Below, in pieces: positions 36,301 through 49,039 of a stretch of DNA of 64,000 nt. Location: positions 23,897,695-23,961,694 of the forward strand of contig NC_091143.1 in the NCBI RefSeq assembly GCF_041381155.1. The letters are read 5' to 3'. How positions within the stretch are numbered: position 1 is the stretch's first letter; each line of letters starts with the position of its first letter. Under the pieces are notes generated by a model. It was not told the DNA's origin, made no database searches, and was given only the letters and a program-made list of their open reading frames with translations. Origin of the DNA: Argopecten irradians (lineage: Eukaryota; Mollusca; Bivalvia; Pectinida; Pectinidae). The translations under genes were made by a program, and so were the position numbers.

Positions 36301-39300
36301 ATAAGGGGGAGAAGGCTTATAGGAAGGGGAGAGCCACTTATATAAGGGGGAGAAGGCTTTATAGGGAGGGGAGAGCCACTTATATAAAGGGGGAGAAGGC
36401 TTATAGGAAGGGAGAGCCACTTATATAAGGGGGGGGGGAAGGCTATATAGGGGGAGGGGGGAGAGCCACTTATATAAGGGGAGAAGGCTTATAGAAAGGG
36501 GAGAGCCACTTAAATAAGGGGGAGAAGGCTTATAGGGAGGGGAGAGCCACTTATATAAGGGGGAGAAGGCTTATAGGGAGGGGAGAGCCACTTATATAAG
36601 GGGGAGAAGGCTTATAGGAGGGGAGAGCCACTTATAAGGGGAGAAAGGCTTATAGGAAGGGGAGAGCCACTTATATAAGGGGGAGAAGGCTTATAGGGAG
36701 TGGGAGAGCCACTTATATATAAGGGGGAGAAGACTTATAGGAAGGGAGAGAGCCACTTATATAAGGGGGAGAAGGCTTATAGGAAGGGGAGAGCCACTTA
36801 TATAAGGGGGAGAAGGCTTATAGGAAGGGAGAGCCACTTATATAAGGGGAGAAGCTTATAGGAGGGGAGAGCCACTTATATAAGAAGGGGAGAAAGGCTT
36901 ATAGGGGGGAGGGGAGAAGCCACTTATATAAGGGGGAGAAGGCTTATAGGAGGGGAGAGCCACTTATATAAGGGGGAGAAGGCTTATAGGGAGGGGAGAG
37001 CCACTTATATAAGGGATAGGGGGGAGAAGCCACTATATTATAGGGAGGGGAGAGAGCCACTTATAGAGGATGGAGAGAAGGCTTATAGGGAGGGGAGAGC
37101 CACTTATATAAGGGGGAGAAGGCTTATAGGGAAGGGAGAGCCACTTATATAAGGGGGAGAAGGCTTATAGAAGGGGAGAGCCACTTAAATAAGGGGGGGA
37201 GAAGACTTATAGGAAGGGGAGAGCCACTTATAGAGGATGGAGAAGGCTTATAGGGAGGGGAGAGCCACTTATATAAGGGGGAGAAGGCTAATAGGGAGGG
37301 GGAGAACCACTTATATAAGGGGGAGAAGGCTTATAGGGAGGGGAGAGCCACTTATATAAGGGGGAGAAGGCTTATAGGGAGGGGAGAGCCACTTATATAA
37401 GGGGGAGAAGGCTTATAGGGAGGGGAGAGCCACTTATATAAGGGGGAGAAGACTTATAGGAAGGGGAGAGCCACACTTAAATAAGGGGAGAAGGCTTATA
37501 GGAAGGGGGAGAAGCCACTTATATAAGGGGAGGAAGGCTTATAGGAAGGGGAGAGCCACTTATATAAGGGGGAGAAGCTTATAGAAAGGGGAGAGCCACT
37601 TAAATAAGGGGGAGAAGGCTTATAGGGGGGAGAGCCACTTATAGAGGATGGAGAAGGCTTATAGGGAGAGGAGAGCCACTTATATAAGGGGGGATAGGGC
37701 TTATAGGAGGGAGAGAGCCACTTATATAAGGGGGAGAAGGCTTATAGGAAGGGGAGAGCCACTTATATAAGGGGGAGAAGACTTATAGGAAGGGGAGAGC
37801 CACTTATAGAGGATTGGGAGAAGGCTTATAGGGAGGGGAGAGCCACTTATATAAGGGGGAGAAGACTTATAGGAAGGGGAGAGCCACTTATATAAGGGGG
37901 AGAAGGCTTATAGGAAGGGGAGAGCCACTTAAATAAGGGGGAGAAGACTTATAGGGAAGGGGAGAGCCACTTATAGAGGATGGAGAAGGCTTATAGGGAG
38001 GGAGAGAGCCACTTATATAAGGGGGAGAAGACTTATAGGGAGGGGAGAGCCACTTATATAAAGGGGAGAAGGCTTATAGGGAAGGGGAGAGCCACTTAAA
38101 TAAGGGGGAGAAGACTTATAGGAAGGGGAGAGCCACTTATATAAGGGAGAAGGATTATAGGTAGGGGAGAGCCACTTATATATAGGGGGAGAAGGGAGGG
38201 GAGAGCCACTTATATAAGGGGGAGAAGGCTTATAGGGAGGGGAGAGCCACTTATATAAGGGGGAGGAAGACTTATAGGATCTTAGGAGGGGAGAGATGGA
38301 GAGCCACTTATATAAGGGGAGAAGGCTTATAGGAAGGGGGAGAGCCACTTAAATAAGGGGGAGAAGGCTTATAGGAAGGGGAGAGCCACTTATATAAGGG
38401 GGAGAAGGCTTATAGGAAGGGGAGAGCCACTTATATATAAGGGGAGAAGGCTTATAGGGAGGGGAGAGCCACTTATATAAGGGGAGAAGGCTTATAGGTG
38501 AGGGGAGAGCCACTTATATAAGGGGGAGAAGGCTTATAGGGAGGGGGAGAGCCACTTATATAAGGGGGAGAAGGCTTATAGAAAGGGGAGAGCCACTTAA
38601 ATAAGGGGGAGAAGGCTTATAGGAAGGGGAGAGCCACTTATATAAGGGGGAGAAGGCTTATAGGGAAGGGGAGAGCCACTTATATAAGGGGGATAAGGCT
38701 TATAGGGAGGGAGAGAGCCACTTATATAAGGGGGAGAAGGCTTATATAGGGGGAAGATTATAGGAGGGGAGAGCCACTTATAATAAGGGGGGAGAAGGAC
38801 TTATAGGAAGGGGAGAGCCACTTATAATAAGGGAGAAGGCTTATAGGAAGGGGAGAGCCACTTATATAAGGGGGAGAAGGCTTATAGAAGGGGAGAGCCA
38901 CTTATATAAGGGGGAGAAGGCTTATAGGAAGGGGAGAGCCACTTATATAAGGGGGAGAAGACTTATAGGAAGGGGAGAGCCACTTTATAAGAGGAGCTTA
39001 TAGAAGAGACCACTTATAGGGAGGGGAGAGAGCCACTTATATAAGGGGGAGAAGACTTATAGGAAGGGGAGAGCCACTTATATAAGGGGGAGAAGGCTTA
39101 TAGGGAAGGGGAGAGCCACTTAAATAAGGGGGAGAAGGCTTATAGGAAGGGGAGAGCCACTTATATAGGAGGGGGAGAAGGCTTATAGGAGGGGAGAGCC
39201 ACTTATATAAGGGGGGGAGGAGGGAAGCCACTTAATAAGGGGAAAGGCTTATAGGGAGGGGAGAGCCACTATATAAGGGGGAGAAGGCTTATAGGAAGGG

Positions 39301-42300
39301 AGAGCCACTTATATAAGGGGAGAAGGCTTATAGGAAGGGGAGAGCCACTTATATAAGGGGGAGAAGGCTTATAGGAAGGGGAGAGCCACTTATATAAGGG
39401 GGAGAAGGCTTTATAGGGCTAAGGGGAGAGCCACTTAAATAAGGGGGAGAAGGCTTATAGGAAGGGGAGAGCCACTTATATAAGGGGATAGAAGGCTTAT
39501 AGGGAGGGGGGAGAGCCACTTATATAAGGGGGAGAAGGCTTATAGGGAGGGGAGAGCCACTTATATAAGGGGGAGAAGGCTTATAGGGAGGGGAGAGCCA
39601 CTTATATAAGGGGGAGAAGGCTTATAGGGAGGGGGAGAGCCACTTATATAAGGGGAGAAGGCTTATAGGAAGGGAGAGCCACTTATATAAGGGGGAGAAG
39701 GCTTATAGGAGGGGGAGAGCCACTTATATAAGGGGGAGAAGGGCTTATAGGAAGGGGAGAGCCACTTATATAAGGGGGAGAAGACTTATAGGAAGGGGAG
39801 AGCCACTATATAAGGGGGAGAAGGCTTATAGGAAGGGGAGAGCCACTTTATAAGGGGGAGAAGGCTTATAGGGGAGAGCCACTTATATAAGGGGGAGAAG
39901 GCTTATAGGGAGGGAGAGCCACTTATATAGGGGGAGAAGACTTATAGGAAGGGGAGAGAGCCACTTATAGAGGATGGGGGAGAAGGCTTATAGGGAGGGA
40001 GAGAGCCACTTATATAAGGGGGAGAGGGCTTATAGGGAGGGGAGAGCCACTTATATAAGGGGGAGAAGGCTTATAGGGAGGGGAGAGCCACTTATATAAG
40101 GGGGAGAAGACTTATAGGAAGGGGAGAGCCACTTAAATAAGGGGGAGAAGGCTTATAGGAAGGGGAGAGCCACTTTTATAAGGGGGAGAAGGCTTATAGG
40201 AAGGGGAGAGCCACTTATATAAGGGGGAGAAGGCTTATAGGAGGGAGGGGAGAGCCACTTATAGAGGGGGAGAAGGCTTATAGGGAGGGGAGAGCCACTT
40301 ATATAAGGGGGACAGGGCTTATAGGGAGGGGAGAGCCACTTATATAAGGGGGAGAAGACTTATAGGAAGGGAGAGCCACTTAATAAGGGGGGAGAAGGCT
40401 TATAGGAAGGGGAGAGCCACTTATATAAGGGGGAGAAGGCTTATAGGAAGGGGAGAGCCACTTATATAAGGGGGAGAAGGCTTATAGGAAAGGGGAGAGC
40501 CACTTAAATAAGGGGGAGAAGGCTTATAGGGAGGGAGAGCCACTTATAGAGGATGGAGAAGGCTTATAGGGAGGGAGAGCCACTTATATAAGGGGGATAG
40601 GGCTTATAGGGAGGGGAGAGAGCCACTTATATAAGGGGGAGAAGGCTTATAGAAGGGGGAAGACACTTATAGAAGGGGGAGAAGACTTATAGGAAGGGAG
40701 AGCCACTTAAATAAGGGGGAGAAGGCTTATAGGAAGGGGAGAGCCACTTAATATAAGGGGGAGAAGGCTTATAGGAAGGGGAGAGCCACTTATATAAGGG
40801 GGAGAAGGCTTATAGAAAGGGGAGAGCCACTTAAATAAGGGGGAGAAGGCTTATAGGAGGGGAGAGCCACACTTATAGGGGAGAGCCACTTAATAAGGGG
40901 GAGAAGGCTTATAGGGGAGGGGAGAGAGCCACTTATATAAGGGGGAGAGGGCTTATAGGAAGGGAGAGAGCCACTTATATAAGGGGGAGAAGACTTATAG
41001 GAAGGGGAGAGCCACTTATATAAGGGGGGAGAAGGCTTATAGGAGGAGGGGAGAGCCACTTATATAAGGGGGAGAAGGCTTATAGGAAGGGGAGAGCCAC
41101 TTATATAAGGGGGAGAAGGCTTATAGGAAGGGGAGAGCCACTTATATAAGGGGGAGAAGGCTTATAGGAGGGGGGAGAGCCACTTATATAAGGGGGAGAA
41201 GGCTTATAGGAAGGGGAGAGCCACTTATATAAGGGGGAGAAAACTTATAGGAAGGGGAGAGCCACTTATATAAGGGGGAGAAGGCTTATAGGGAGGGGAG
41301 AGCCACTTATATAAGGGGGAGAAGAACTTATAGGAAGGGGAGAGCCACTTATAAGGGGGAGGGCTTATAGGAAGGGGAGAGCCACTTATATAAGGGGGAG
41401 AAGGACTTATAGGGGAGAAGGCTTATAGGGAGGGGAGAGCCACTTATATAAGGGGGAGAGGGCTTATAGGGAGGGGAGAGCCACTTATATAAGGGGGAGA
41501 AGGCTTATAGGGAGGGGAGAGCCACTTATATAAGGGGGAGAAGACTTATAGGAAGGGGAGAGCCACTTAAATAAGGGGGAGAAGGCTTATAGGAAGGGGA
41601 GAGCCACTTATATAAGGGGGAGAAGGCTTATAGGAAGGGGAGAGCCACTTATATAAGGGGGAGAAGGCTTATAGAAGGGGAGAGCCACTTAAATAAGGGG
41701 GAGAAGGCTTATAGGGAGGGGAGAGCCACTTATAGAGGATGGAGAAGGCTTATAGGGAGGGGAGAGCCACTTATATAAGGGGGATAGGGCTTATAGGGAG
41801 GGGAGAGAGCCACTTATATAAGGGGGAGAAGGCTTATAGGAAGGGGAGAGCCACTTATATAAGGGGGAGAAGACTTATAGGAAGGGGAGAGCCACTTAAA
41901 TAAGGGGGAGAAGGCTTATAGGAAGGGGAGAGCCACTTATATAAGGGGGAGAAGGCTTATAGGAAGGGGAGAGCCACTTATATAACGGAGAGAAGGCTTA
42001 TAGGTAGGGGAGAGCCACTTAAATAAGGGGGAGAAGACTTATAGGAAAGGGGAGAGCCACTTATATAAGGGGGAGAAGGCTTATAGGAAGGGAGAGCCAC
42101 TTATATAAGGAAGAGAAGGCTTATAGGAAGGGGATAGACACTTATATAAGGGAGAGAAGGCTTATAGGTAGGGGAGAGCCACTTAAATAAGGGGGAGAAG
42201 ACTTATAGGAAGGGGAGAGCCACTTATATAAGGGGAGAAGGCTTATAGGGAGGGGAGAGCCACTTATATAAGGGGGAGAAGGCTTATAGGGAGGGGAGGA

Positions 42301-45300
42301 GCCACTTATATAAGGGGGAGAAGGCTTATAGGGAGGGGAGAGCCACTTATATAAGGGGGAGAAGACTTATAGGAAGGGGAGAGCCACTTATAGAGGATGT
42401 AGAAGGCTTATAGGGAGGGGAGAGCCACTTATATAAGGGGGAGAGGGCTTATAGGGAGGGGAGAGCCACTTATATAAGGGGGAGAAGGCTTATAGGGAGG
42501 GGAGAGCCACTTATATAAGGGGGAGAAGGCTTATAGGAAGGGGAGAGCCACTTAAATAAGGGGGAGAAGGCTTATAGGAAGGGGAGAGCCACTTTTATAA
42601 GGGGGAGAAGGCTTATAGGAAGGGGGGGAGCCACTTATATAAGGGGGAGAAGGCTTATAGGAAGGGGAGAGCCACTTATAGAGAATGGAGAAGGCTTATA
42701 GGTAGGGGAGAGCCACTTATATAAGGGGGAGAGGGCTAATAGGGAGGGGAGAGCCACTTATATAAGGGGGAGAGGGCTTATAGGGAGGGGAGAGCCACTT
42801 ATATAAGGGGGAGAGGGCTTATAGGGAGGGGAGAGCTTATTGGGTTGAATATGGTAATTGATGAATACCACTCAATGGTCTTAGTTGTTTTTATCATATC
42901 TAACATAGTTTCTATTGTAACCATTGTTATGTGTAAGCATTCTACTATTCTTTTAAAGTTGTTTAACACAGTTCAAAGGAAACTACAGAAATTATTTATT
43001 GACTTTAACATATACTAAAACAAATATTTACTGCTGCAAAATTTACTTACTTTCCCCCTGAGCTAATATCACACATAATTGTTTGTTTCTCTTCTTAACT
43101 TGCTTTAGTTCCGTCTACAACACAAAAATCAATGTAAAATATATATCACAGCATGAAACAGTGATCATTTCATTATCAGTATACTGTGAAGTGATTTATT
43201 TCACATATATTTAATTTTATTAATTACAGTCATATGGTTTTAATGTTAATGCAAAAAAATTATTTAGGTTATTAATTGTTCATATGCATTCAAATGTAGT
43301 CATGTATTTGGCAGTCTATCAAAGATGCTCCACTGCATAAACTATGCTCATCAATTTAACAATAACTGGTGTTTAATTTTCTAATTAACACAGAAAATAA
43401 TATAAGATAATATAAATTGCTTTTGGTGCATGCGCAATCAGTACTTCATTTTTAAAATATTTTTAATATCCTATCAGGAGTCTTTGAAAGAAATATTTTA
43501 CATCATGACTGAAGAAATGCCTTCTGTACTGAAGAGCCACATCAATTTGTCTTCTGTGTCATTCTGTATATCACCAGATTTAGCTTAAACAATATTTTAC
43601 TTAATAAGGATACAGTACAGCATACCTATCAGGAGAGGTTGGATTCGGAAATTAATACATGTACCACCAATTTAATATCAAGAAACTAACATCAAACAAC
43701 TTACCTCTAGTTTTTCTACTGTTGCTCTCAGAAATTCTATTTCTTTATCTTTTTTATTTAATTCACTTTTATATTTATTAGACATCACACTCTCCACGGC
43801 ATATTGCTGAAACACAATACACAAAATATCAATGAACGATCACAAATAAATTATTTTTTCAGCTTCGATTTCACTGAAAATATGAAACCTGTGTTGGGTT
43901 CCTAAATGATTTCTTATGCAAATTGATTTATCACTTACTTTTGTAGAATAATTATATGAAAGGCTATTCCAAAATGGTTTCTATTAAGTGCCCTGTGCGC
44001 TTATTGGGTCAAAACCGGTAAATACAGCAATTTGGTCCTTGATCAGAATTATTATCAATTAATCATGGTCACTTCTGATCTTGGATAACTGGTCAATACA
44101 GACAGACATACCTTTCTAATAACAACAAACATGTATATCTTAAATTTAAATTGAGAAAGCTATGTAGTCTTCGTGGGGAAAAATTGAGATCGGCGCTCAG
44201 AACATTTTCGTTAAGATTAAATGAACAAGAGCTGTTTGAAAACAGCAACGCTTGCCTTTTGCAGCCTTTTAAGACCTAAGAGCTTAATCACACAATAACA
44301 TAAAAATTTTGATTTGGTAAGGTCATGAAGCATATTACATAATCGTAAAACAAACCTTTTGATATTCCTCTTGAATTTTCTCTTTTTGTAAAATTCTATG
44401 AACATCATCATCTACTGTATCAAAATATTTGACATTTGATGGTGCAGAATCTGCTGCTTCCACCTTATGACTAGCTGGAGACAGATTGGAAAGATCTTCT
44501 AGTTCTGAATAAAAGAAAAACACATTTTATTATCCTAATGAGGATATGATTCCACAATTTTTTTTTTTTTTTTCATTTCATTTCAAAGGAAGCCGTAAGC
44601 AAAAATGTTAATGCGTCAACCAGTCATGATCAGTAACAGTTCATCTTTGTCATTAGCTGCCAAAAAATTTAGAATTTAGAAAAACTTGAAATGTATATGT
44701 ATATATAGGATCTTAAGTGAGTGTTCATTTTATATGAGATTTTAGTAAACAAGACTAAGAAGTTTGTTTTTATATGATAATTACATTACTGTAGAGAAAT
44801 CTTAAAAGCTTGAATAAATCATACAGGTCATCTCCCTTCATACTGATTACCATCATATACATGTACAGTTGTCTCCCTTAACAAGGATCACTTTAAACTT
44901 TAATTTAGTCTGTTATATTCTATACAAAAATTAACCTTACAAAGATTAACCTGAACAAGAAATAAATTGTCATCAGAGTTATCTCCCTTTCCACAGCATT
45001 AACGTCGCTGTAGCTGATCCCATGCCCATGTAGGGATTAAGAATGATTACGTTATAAACAATCAAGAAATTCTTTACCATCAGCATATGTCTTTGCCTGG
45101 CCACCAGAATTGAACTCCTCTAAACTCATTGTTAATGGTTTATCTTTCTTTGATTTCTTCTTACTCTCTTTTCCTTCTGATGGCTGATCATTATTTTTAC
45201 CTTGTGATTTAGAGTCTCCTTTCTGCTGTAGGCATAAAAATATCTACAAGTCTTCAACTAGATAAATGGTGATTATGCAGAGTAGAGCCCAGGAGAGATG

Positions 45301-47984
45301 GGATATATACATAACAACAGTTTTAGAGATATTGGAAAAGACAATGACTAATATACTTATTTCTGAACAGATTTAATTTGTTACCATTCTAAAAGTAATC
45401 AATATTGCTTCATGAATACATGCTATTCAAGCAAACACCGTTATATGGAATACAACTTTTATTGATTACATCTTTGCTATTTTGAAGTTTTTAAAAAATA
45501 TCATATAAGGAAATATATATTATTTGATATTTTACACGTACAGTAGTTTTACTTTGTTCATATTCCATCTTACTAAGCAGTAAGGCTTGTTGTAGATCTT
45601 TCTCATAAAACCCGGCTGTTAACTGTAACACAGACACAAGAAGGCAATGTCAGAAATCAAAATTAGACATTTTAAAGTTTATAAAAGTAAAAATATTCAG
45701 ATTGATGGTTTGTTCATGATTTACCTAGCAATAACTTCTGTATTTTACATTCAGATACTTCGATGATTTTTTGCTTTGCATTTATACATATACATATTAT
45801 ATGAGTAATTCAACAAAAAAGAAAATATATATCTTTTATCATTTTTTGATCATCTCTTTTCTTTCAGTATGGATCATGTTCATCATAGCCCCATTTATAT
45901 AACAAACTAGTGTAATACAACTTTATAACTAAAAAATAAAAGAAAGCATAAATTAAATTCTTGAAGTTACATCTTCCCCTTTACCAAGAAGACAAGTCTA
46001 CACAAAGACACAAACCTACTTCACTATGATTCTATGTTAATGGTTTTGTCTGAGAGACATTGTTTATTCTACAATAATGGTGTGCTAACTGCTCGAATTT
46101 TAGCAATATTACATAAACAATGATATGTTTTCACCTGTAGATTATGGTGTAAAATTACCTGGTCGTCCACCTTTTTCCATTCCTCCCACTGTTCAGGCTT
46201 CGTCCCTTTGTTTTTCTTGCCTCCTTTGCTGCCTTTGTTACCATTGTCTGTAGCGCTCTGTGATGACTGCGGTCTCTGGTTCCCAGGTCCACTTAGACCA
46301 AATGCCATGTTCTTCAACTAGAAAAAAAAAATACTCGCTACAGTTTAATCATTCTAAGACCCTTAAAGTTAAAAATATCTATGGTATCATTGTTGATTCA
46401 GCTTCAATCTCACAAATAAAGGTTTAGTAAGGTTTAGAAATGCTCATTAATCCAGGGGCTACTATCCACCACTGCACTATTCTATATTTGCACAAAGCAG
46501 AGTTATCTGCCCTTGCGGGTAGGTATTGATTGTGACGTCATGTGTTTGAGAATGTAACATCATACTTTTCCGAGAAAATTATGTGAATTGCACCCATAAA
46601 ACAATGACGTCACAATGAAAACCTACCCGTAAGGGAGCTAACTCTGCAATATGCAAAGACGGAATATGTCAAAGCAAAACTAAAGGCCCTCAGGCAACAA
46701 CAAGAGATAAGGCAGGTACTAGTTTGGTCCTTCAATGTAGATCATATAAAACGAATAATAATACACCTGTGGCTTTGAAGTTGATCAGCACTCTATGTAA
46801 TCTTCAAAGGAAGTTTTGTAGGCATGTGGTTGGTCAGTTTTTCTCACCTGAAATACCTTCAGTTTTGCTATATATGACATCAGTCTAGCTAGAGGTGAAT
46901 ATGTAGCCACAGTGATAGTAACCCCCGCAATATTGAGGATAGGGTTTAAAACAAGACCTTCAAAGTCACCTGACATGGGGATTCTCAGAATGCACTCTAT
47001 TTGAGCTAGTATATTCACATTCTTTAATTAGCTAGAATTTTCATAGCAAATCTCGAGTGCTGATAAATGTACATATATATATTTAGCCATTTCAGAAAAT
47101 AAAAAGTCACACAAATCCTAGCTTAATTACTTTCCCCAATTCCCTGTTAGCATCGATATTCCAGGGGTTACAGTCACTGTCATTAAATATCCATCCCTGG
47201 AAATGTCCTAGCAAAACTGAAAGCATATTATGGCTCAACATATATAGTAGCTCTGTTTGCCATTTTAATGAATTCGAATGAGCAGTTTATCTGGTTCAAA
47301 TGAATCGAATAACTGTACATTGTGGTTGACTGTGAGGCTGTGATGTAGCTAGGGCATCACTCTCTGTAATCTTCACAGGAAGTCTCTGCTGACCTATGAC
47401 TGGTCAGTTTAAGTCTCCTGAAATGTCTTCAGTTTGGCTACATCTTAAATTATGAGTGCATACTTTATATGACGACAGTAATAGTATATGCAGAATATTG
47501 CAGATGTCTGTTTGTGAGAGAACCAATCATCAGACAAAAGAATCTTACTAATATGTGATTTGTTTCAAGCCAAAAACAAAGGTAGGCCTAGTTCTAATAA
47601 TATATTTTACTAACGGTGCATGTGTACAGTAATTTAAAAATTGAGACATCGATACTACAAAATGTAACATAAAGCAATTTCATTTTATATTATGTACATA
47701 ATACATTGCTATGCTGAAAAAGTACCCAGTTAAAAATCAGTTGAAAAATTTAATCAGCAGACTGTGTCACTGTCTGAAGGAAACCTGTTACAGTAAAGCA
47801 TCCTAACATTACAAACCTCATCATCTTGAGTTGTCTTCTTTTTCTTTTTCTTGTTTTTATTCTTTGATTGCTGCTGGTTGTTTTTCCCTCCCTGTGAAGG
47901 CTTCGTTTCTCCTTCATCGTCGTCGTCGTCTTCCACCTTTAACAAGGCAAATCTCGATTGTGCCACTTTGATATTAGCTGTCAT
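33329..47984 (-). CDS. GKAP1: G kinase-anchoring protein 1 (GKAP1), nine exons
   Basis: Minus-strand exons: 47984-47817, 46317-46159, 45622-45542, 45225-45078, 44504-44356, 43806-43705, 43114-43051, 33822-33674 and 33352-33329. All phases agree and give about 347 aa; human GKAP1 is 366. Landmarks in order match the family: SRFALLKV near the N-terminus, an acidic then Lys-rich tract, PEQWEEWKKVDDQ, DLQQALLLSKMEYE, KDKPLTMSLEEFNS, VDDDVHRILQKEK, and the C-terminal coiled coil MKDKAEVLMQVNQL then DELTEQVTSLTAELEKERSK, ending GGKHVGK. In mammals GKAP1 anchors cGMP-dependent protein kinase I-alpha at the Golgi. The 9.2 kb intron before exon 8 is almost entirely a 41-bp minisatellite; intron 1 holds MITE A and MITE B copies. 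Confidence 0.95.
34224..42836 (+). repeat. 8.6 kb minisatellite of 41-bp units inside a GKAP1 intron
   Basis: About 210 units of GAGCCACTTATATAAGGGGG followed by AGAAGGCTTATAGGGAGGGGA. The plus strand is purine-rich, so the GKAP1 transcript reads C/U-rich units. Every unit holds the 10-base palindrome CTTATATAAG. The left edge to about 36200 and the stretch near 42240-42370 are nearly uniform; the middle is broken up by many one- to few-base indels. Named variants recur in the right half: TTAAATAAGG, GAAGACTTATAGGAAGG and TTATAGAGGATGGAGAAGG. Minus-strand frames of Pro/Ser/Leu-rich peptide are artefacts of a unit that is not a multiple of three. Confidence 0.98.
43319..43470 (+). mobile_element. 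dispersed repeat family C, copy 2 (partial)
   Basis: ATCAAAGATGCTCCACTGC, AACAATAACTGGTGTTTAAT and GGTGCATGCGCAATCAGTAC align with the copy at 26162. The TTTTTTCGGGGTGCAATTAA part is missing. It sits in the GKAP1 intron between exons 6 and 7. Confidence 0.65.
46479..46668 (+). mobile_element. MITE family A, copy 4 (both arms)
   Basis: The left arm TATTCTATATTTGCACAAAG, then AGAGTTATCTGCCCTTGCGG and GTGACGTCATG. The right arm is the inverse: AATGACGTCACAATG, CCTACCCGTAAGGGAGCTAA and CTCTGCAATATGCAAAGAC. It is the best-preserved copy and has TGACGTCA in each arm. Located in GKAP1 intron 1. Confidence 0.85.
46785..46940 (+). mobile_element. MITE family B, partial copy
   Basis: Holds the family middle (GTAATCTTCAAAGGAAGTTT) and right arm (CTTCAGTTTTGCTATATATG then CCCGCAATATTGAGG). 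The left arm is absent. Located in GKAP1 intron 1, about 220 bases left of a fuller copy. Confidence 0.6.
47156..47502 (+). mobile_element. MITE family B, copy with both arms
   Basis: The left arm ATATTCCAGGGGTTACAGTC, then ATCCATCCCTGG and CTAGCAAAACTGA. The middle has GTAATCTTCACAGGAAGTCT. The right arm CTTCAGTTTGGCTACATCT, then GACAGTAATAGT and CAGAATATTGCAG is a diverged inverse of the left. Non-coding, in GKAP1 intron 1. Confidence 0.6.
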
Positions 47985-47999
47985 GTTTTGAATTTAGCT

Positions 48000-48462
48000 T
48001 GTTTCTTTCCCAAACCATGTGCAAGGCTAAGACTAATTTACAAAGCGGAAGACCGATTCCGGAAAGCACTAACCATGCTTAGGGTAAAAGTGTACATTGA
48101 GCCGAGCTCAAGCTCAAATAACCCCGGTCCGATTGTCGCTGTTTACATATAAAATTAAAAATTATAATATAATTTATTGTGAATATAATGTATATACAAT
48201 ATTTTTATCTGTAATAAATGAACCAAAGAAAATTTTATACAAGAAAAACTCATTTCATAACACACATTACCATGACGAAATTAAATGCTATTATATACCG
48301 GTGTCCCTTGTAAAAAAAAAAAAAAAAAAAAACATTAGAGAGAACCATAATACCCATGCAATTTAAATCCTTGATAACCTTGGAAGAAAAAAGAGATAAA
48401 AACCCACGTTTGATTTACCCATCCTAGGATTAAACTATATATATATTTAATTTCTTTTATTT
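48000..48462. other. GKAP1 upstream region with an A run
   Basis: The GKAP1 promoter should lie just right of 47984; no TATA box is seen. A 21-base A run at 48312-48332 marks either a simple repeat or an old retroposon tail. Confidence 0.4.
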
Positions 48463-49035
48463 AACCATTTGAAGTAATTCGTATCCTACAGACTTACGTT
48501 TGATGGGATCCTGTGTCATCTGGAAAATCCTGTTAATATTACTTATTTGACCCTTATTATTTTTAAGTAATATCTGCATCACAAACTAGTTCCCACATTT
48601 TTGTGATCCAATTTTTTCCAGTCTGTTGTCTGCTGATTTATCCTATTGTTGTCCTCACTTTGTACCCTTATTGTCTCGTATTACTGTTCTCATCATATTA
48701 TGTAATCGTGTTCGTTTTGTGTGTCTTGATAAAGTGGCAGATCGCCTCGAAAATTTGACATTTTTTTTTGTCCACACGGTTGGAATTACTTCTTCGTCAC
48801 ATATTTACCATTTGAAGTAATTCGTATCCTACAGACTTACGTTTGATGGGATCCTGTGTCATCTGGAAAATCCTGTTGATATTACTTCTTTGACCTAATT
48901 AGTTCCCACTTTTTTGTGATCCATTTTTTTCCATTCTGTTGTGCTATTGTTGTCCTCATTTTGTACCCTTATTGCCCCGTATTACTGTTCGCACCATATT
49001 ATGTAATCGTGTTCGTTTTGTGTGTCTTGACTCAA
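48463..49035 (+). repeat. imperfect direct duplication, about 345-bp unit
   Basis: AACCATTTGAAGTAATTCGT and the following ATCCTACAGACTTACGTTTG through TGTAATCGTGTTCGTTTTGT occur at 48463 and again from 48808. The second unit is shorter by internal deletions. The first unit carries a TTGATAAAG...CGAAAATTTG block that recurs at 51300. Confidence 0.85.
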
Positions 49036-49039
49036 CAAA

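Noticed and set aside
36214-41059. Minus-strand Pro/Ser/Leu/Tyr-rich frames of 60-110 codons inside the 41-bp array
   Set aside because: They are translations of a repeat whose unit is not a multiple of three, have no leader or splice context, and lie inside a GKAP1 intron.
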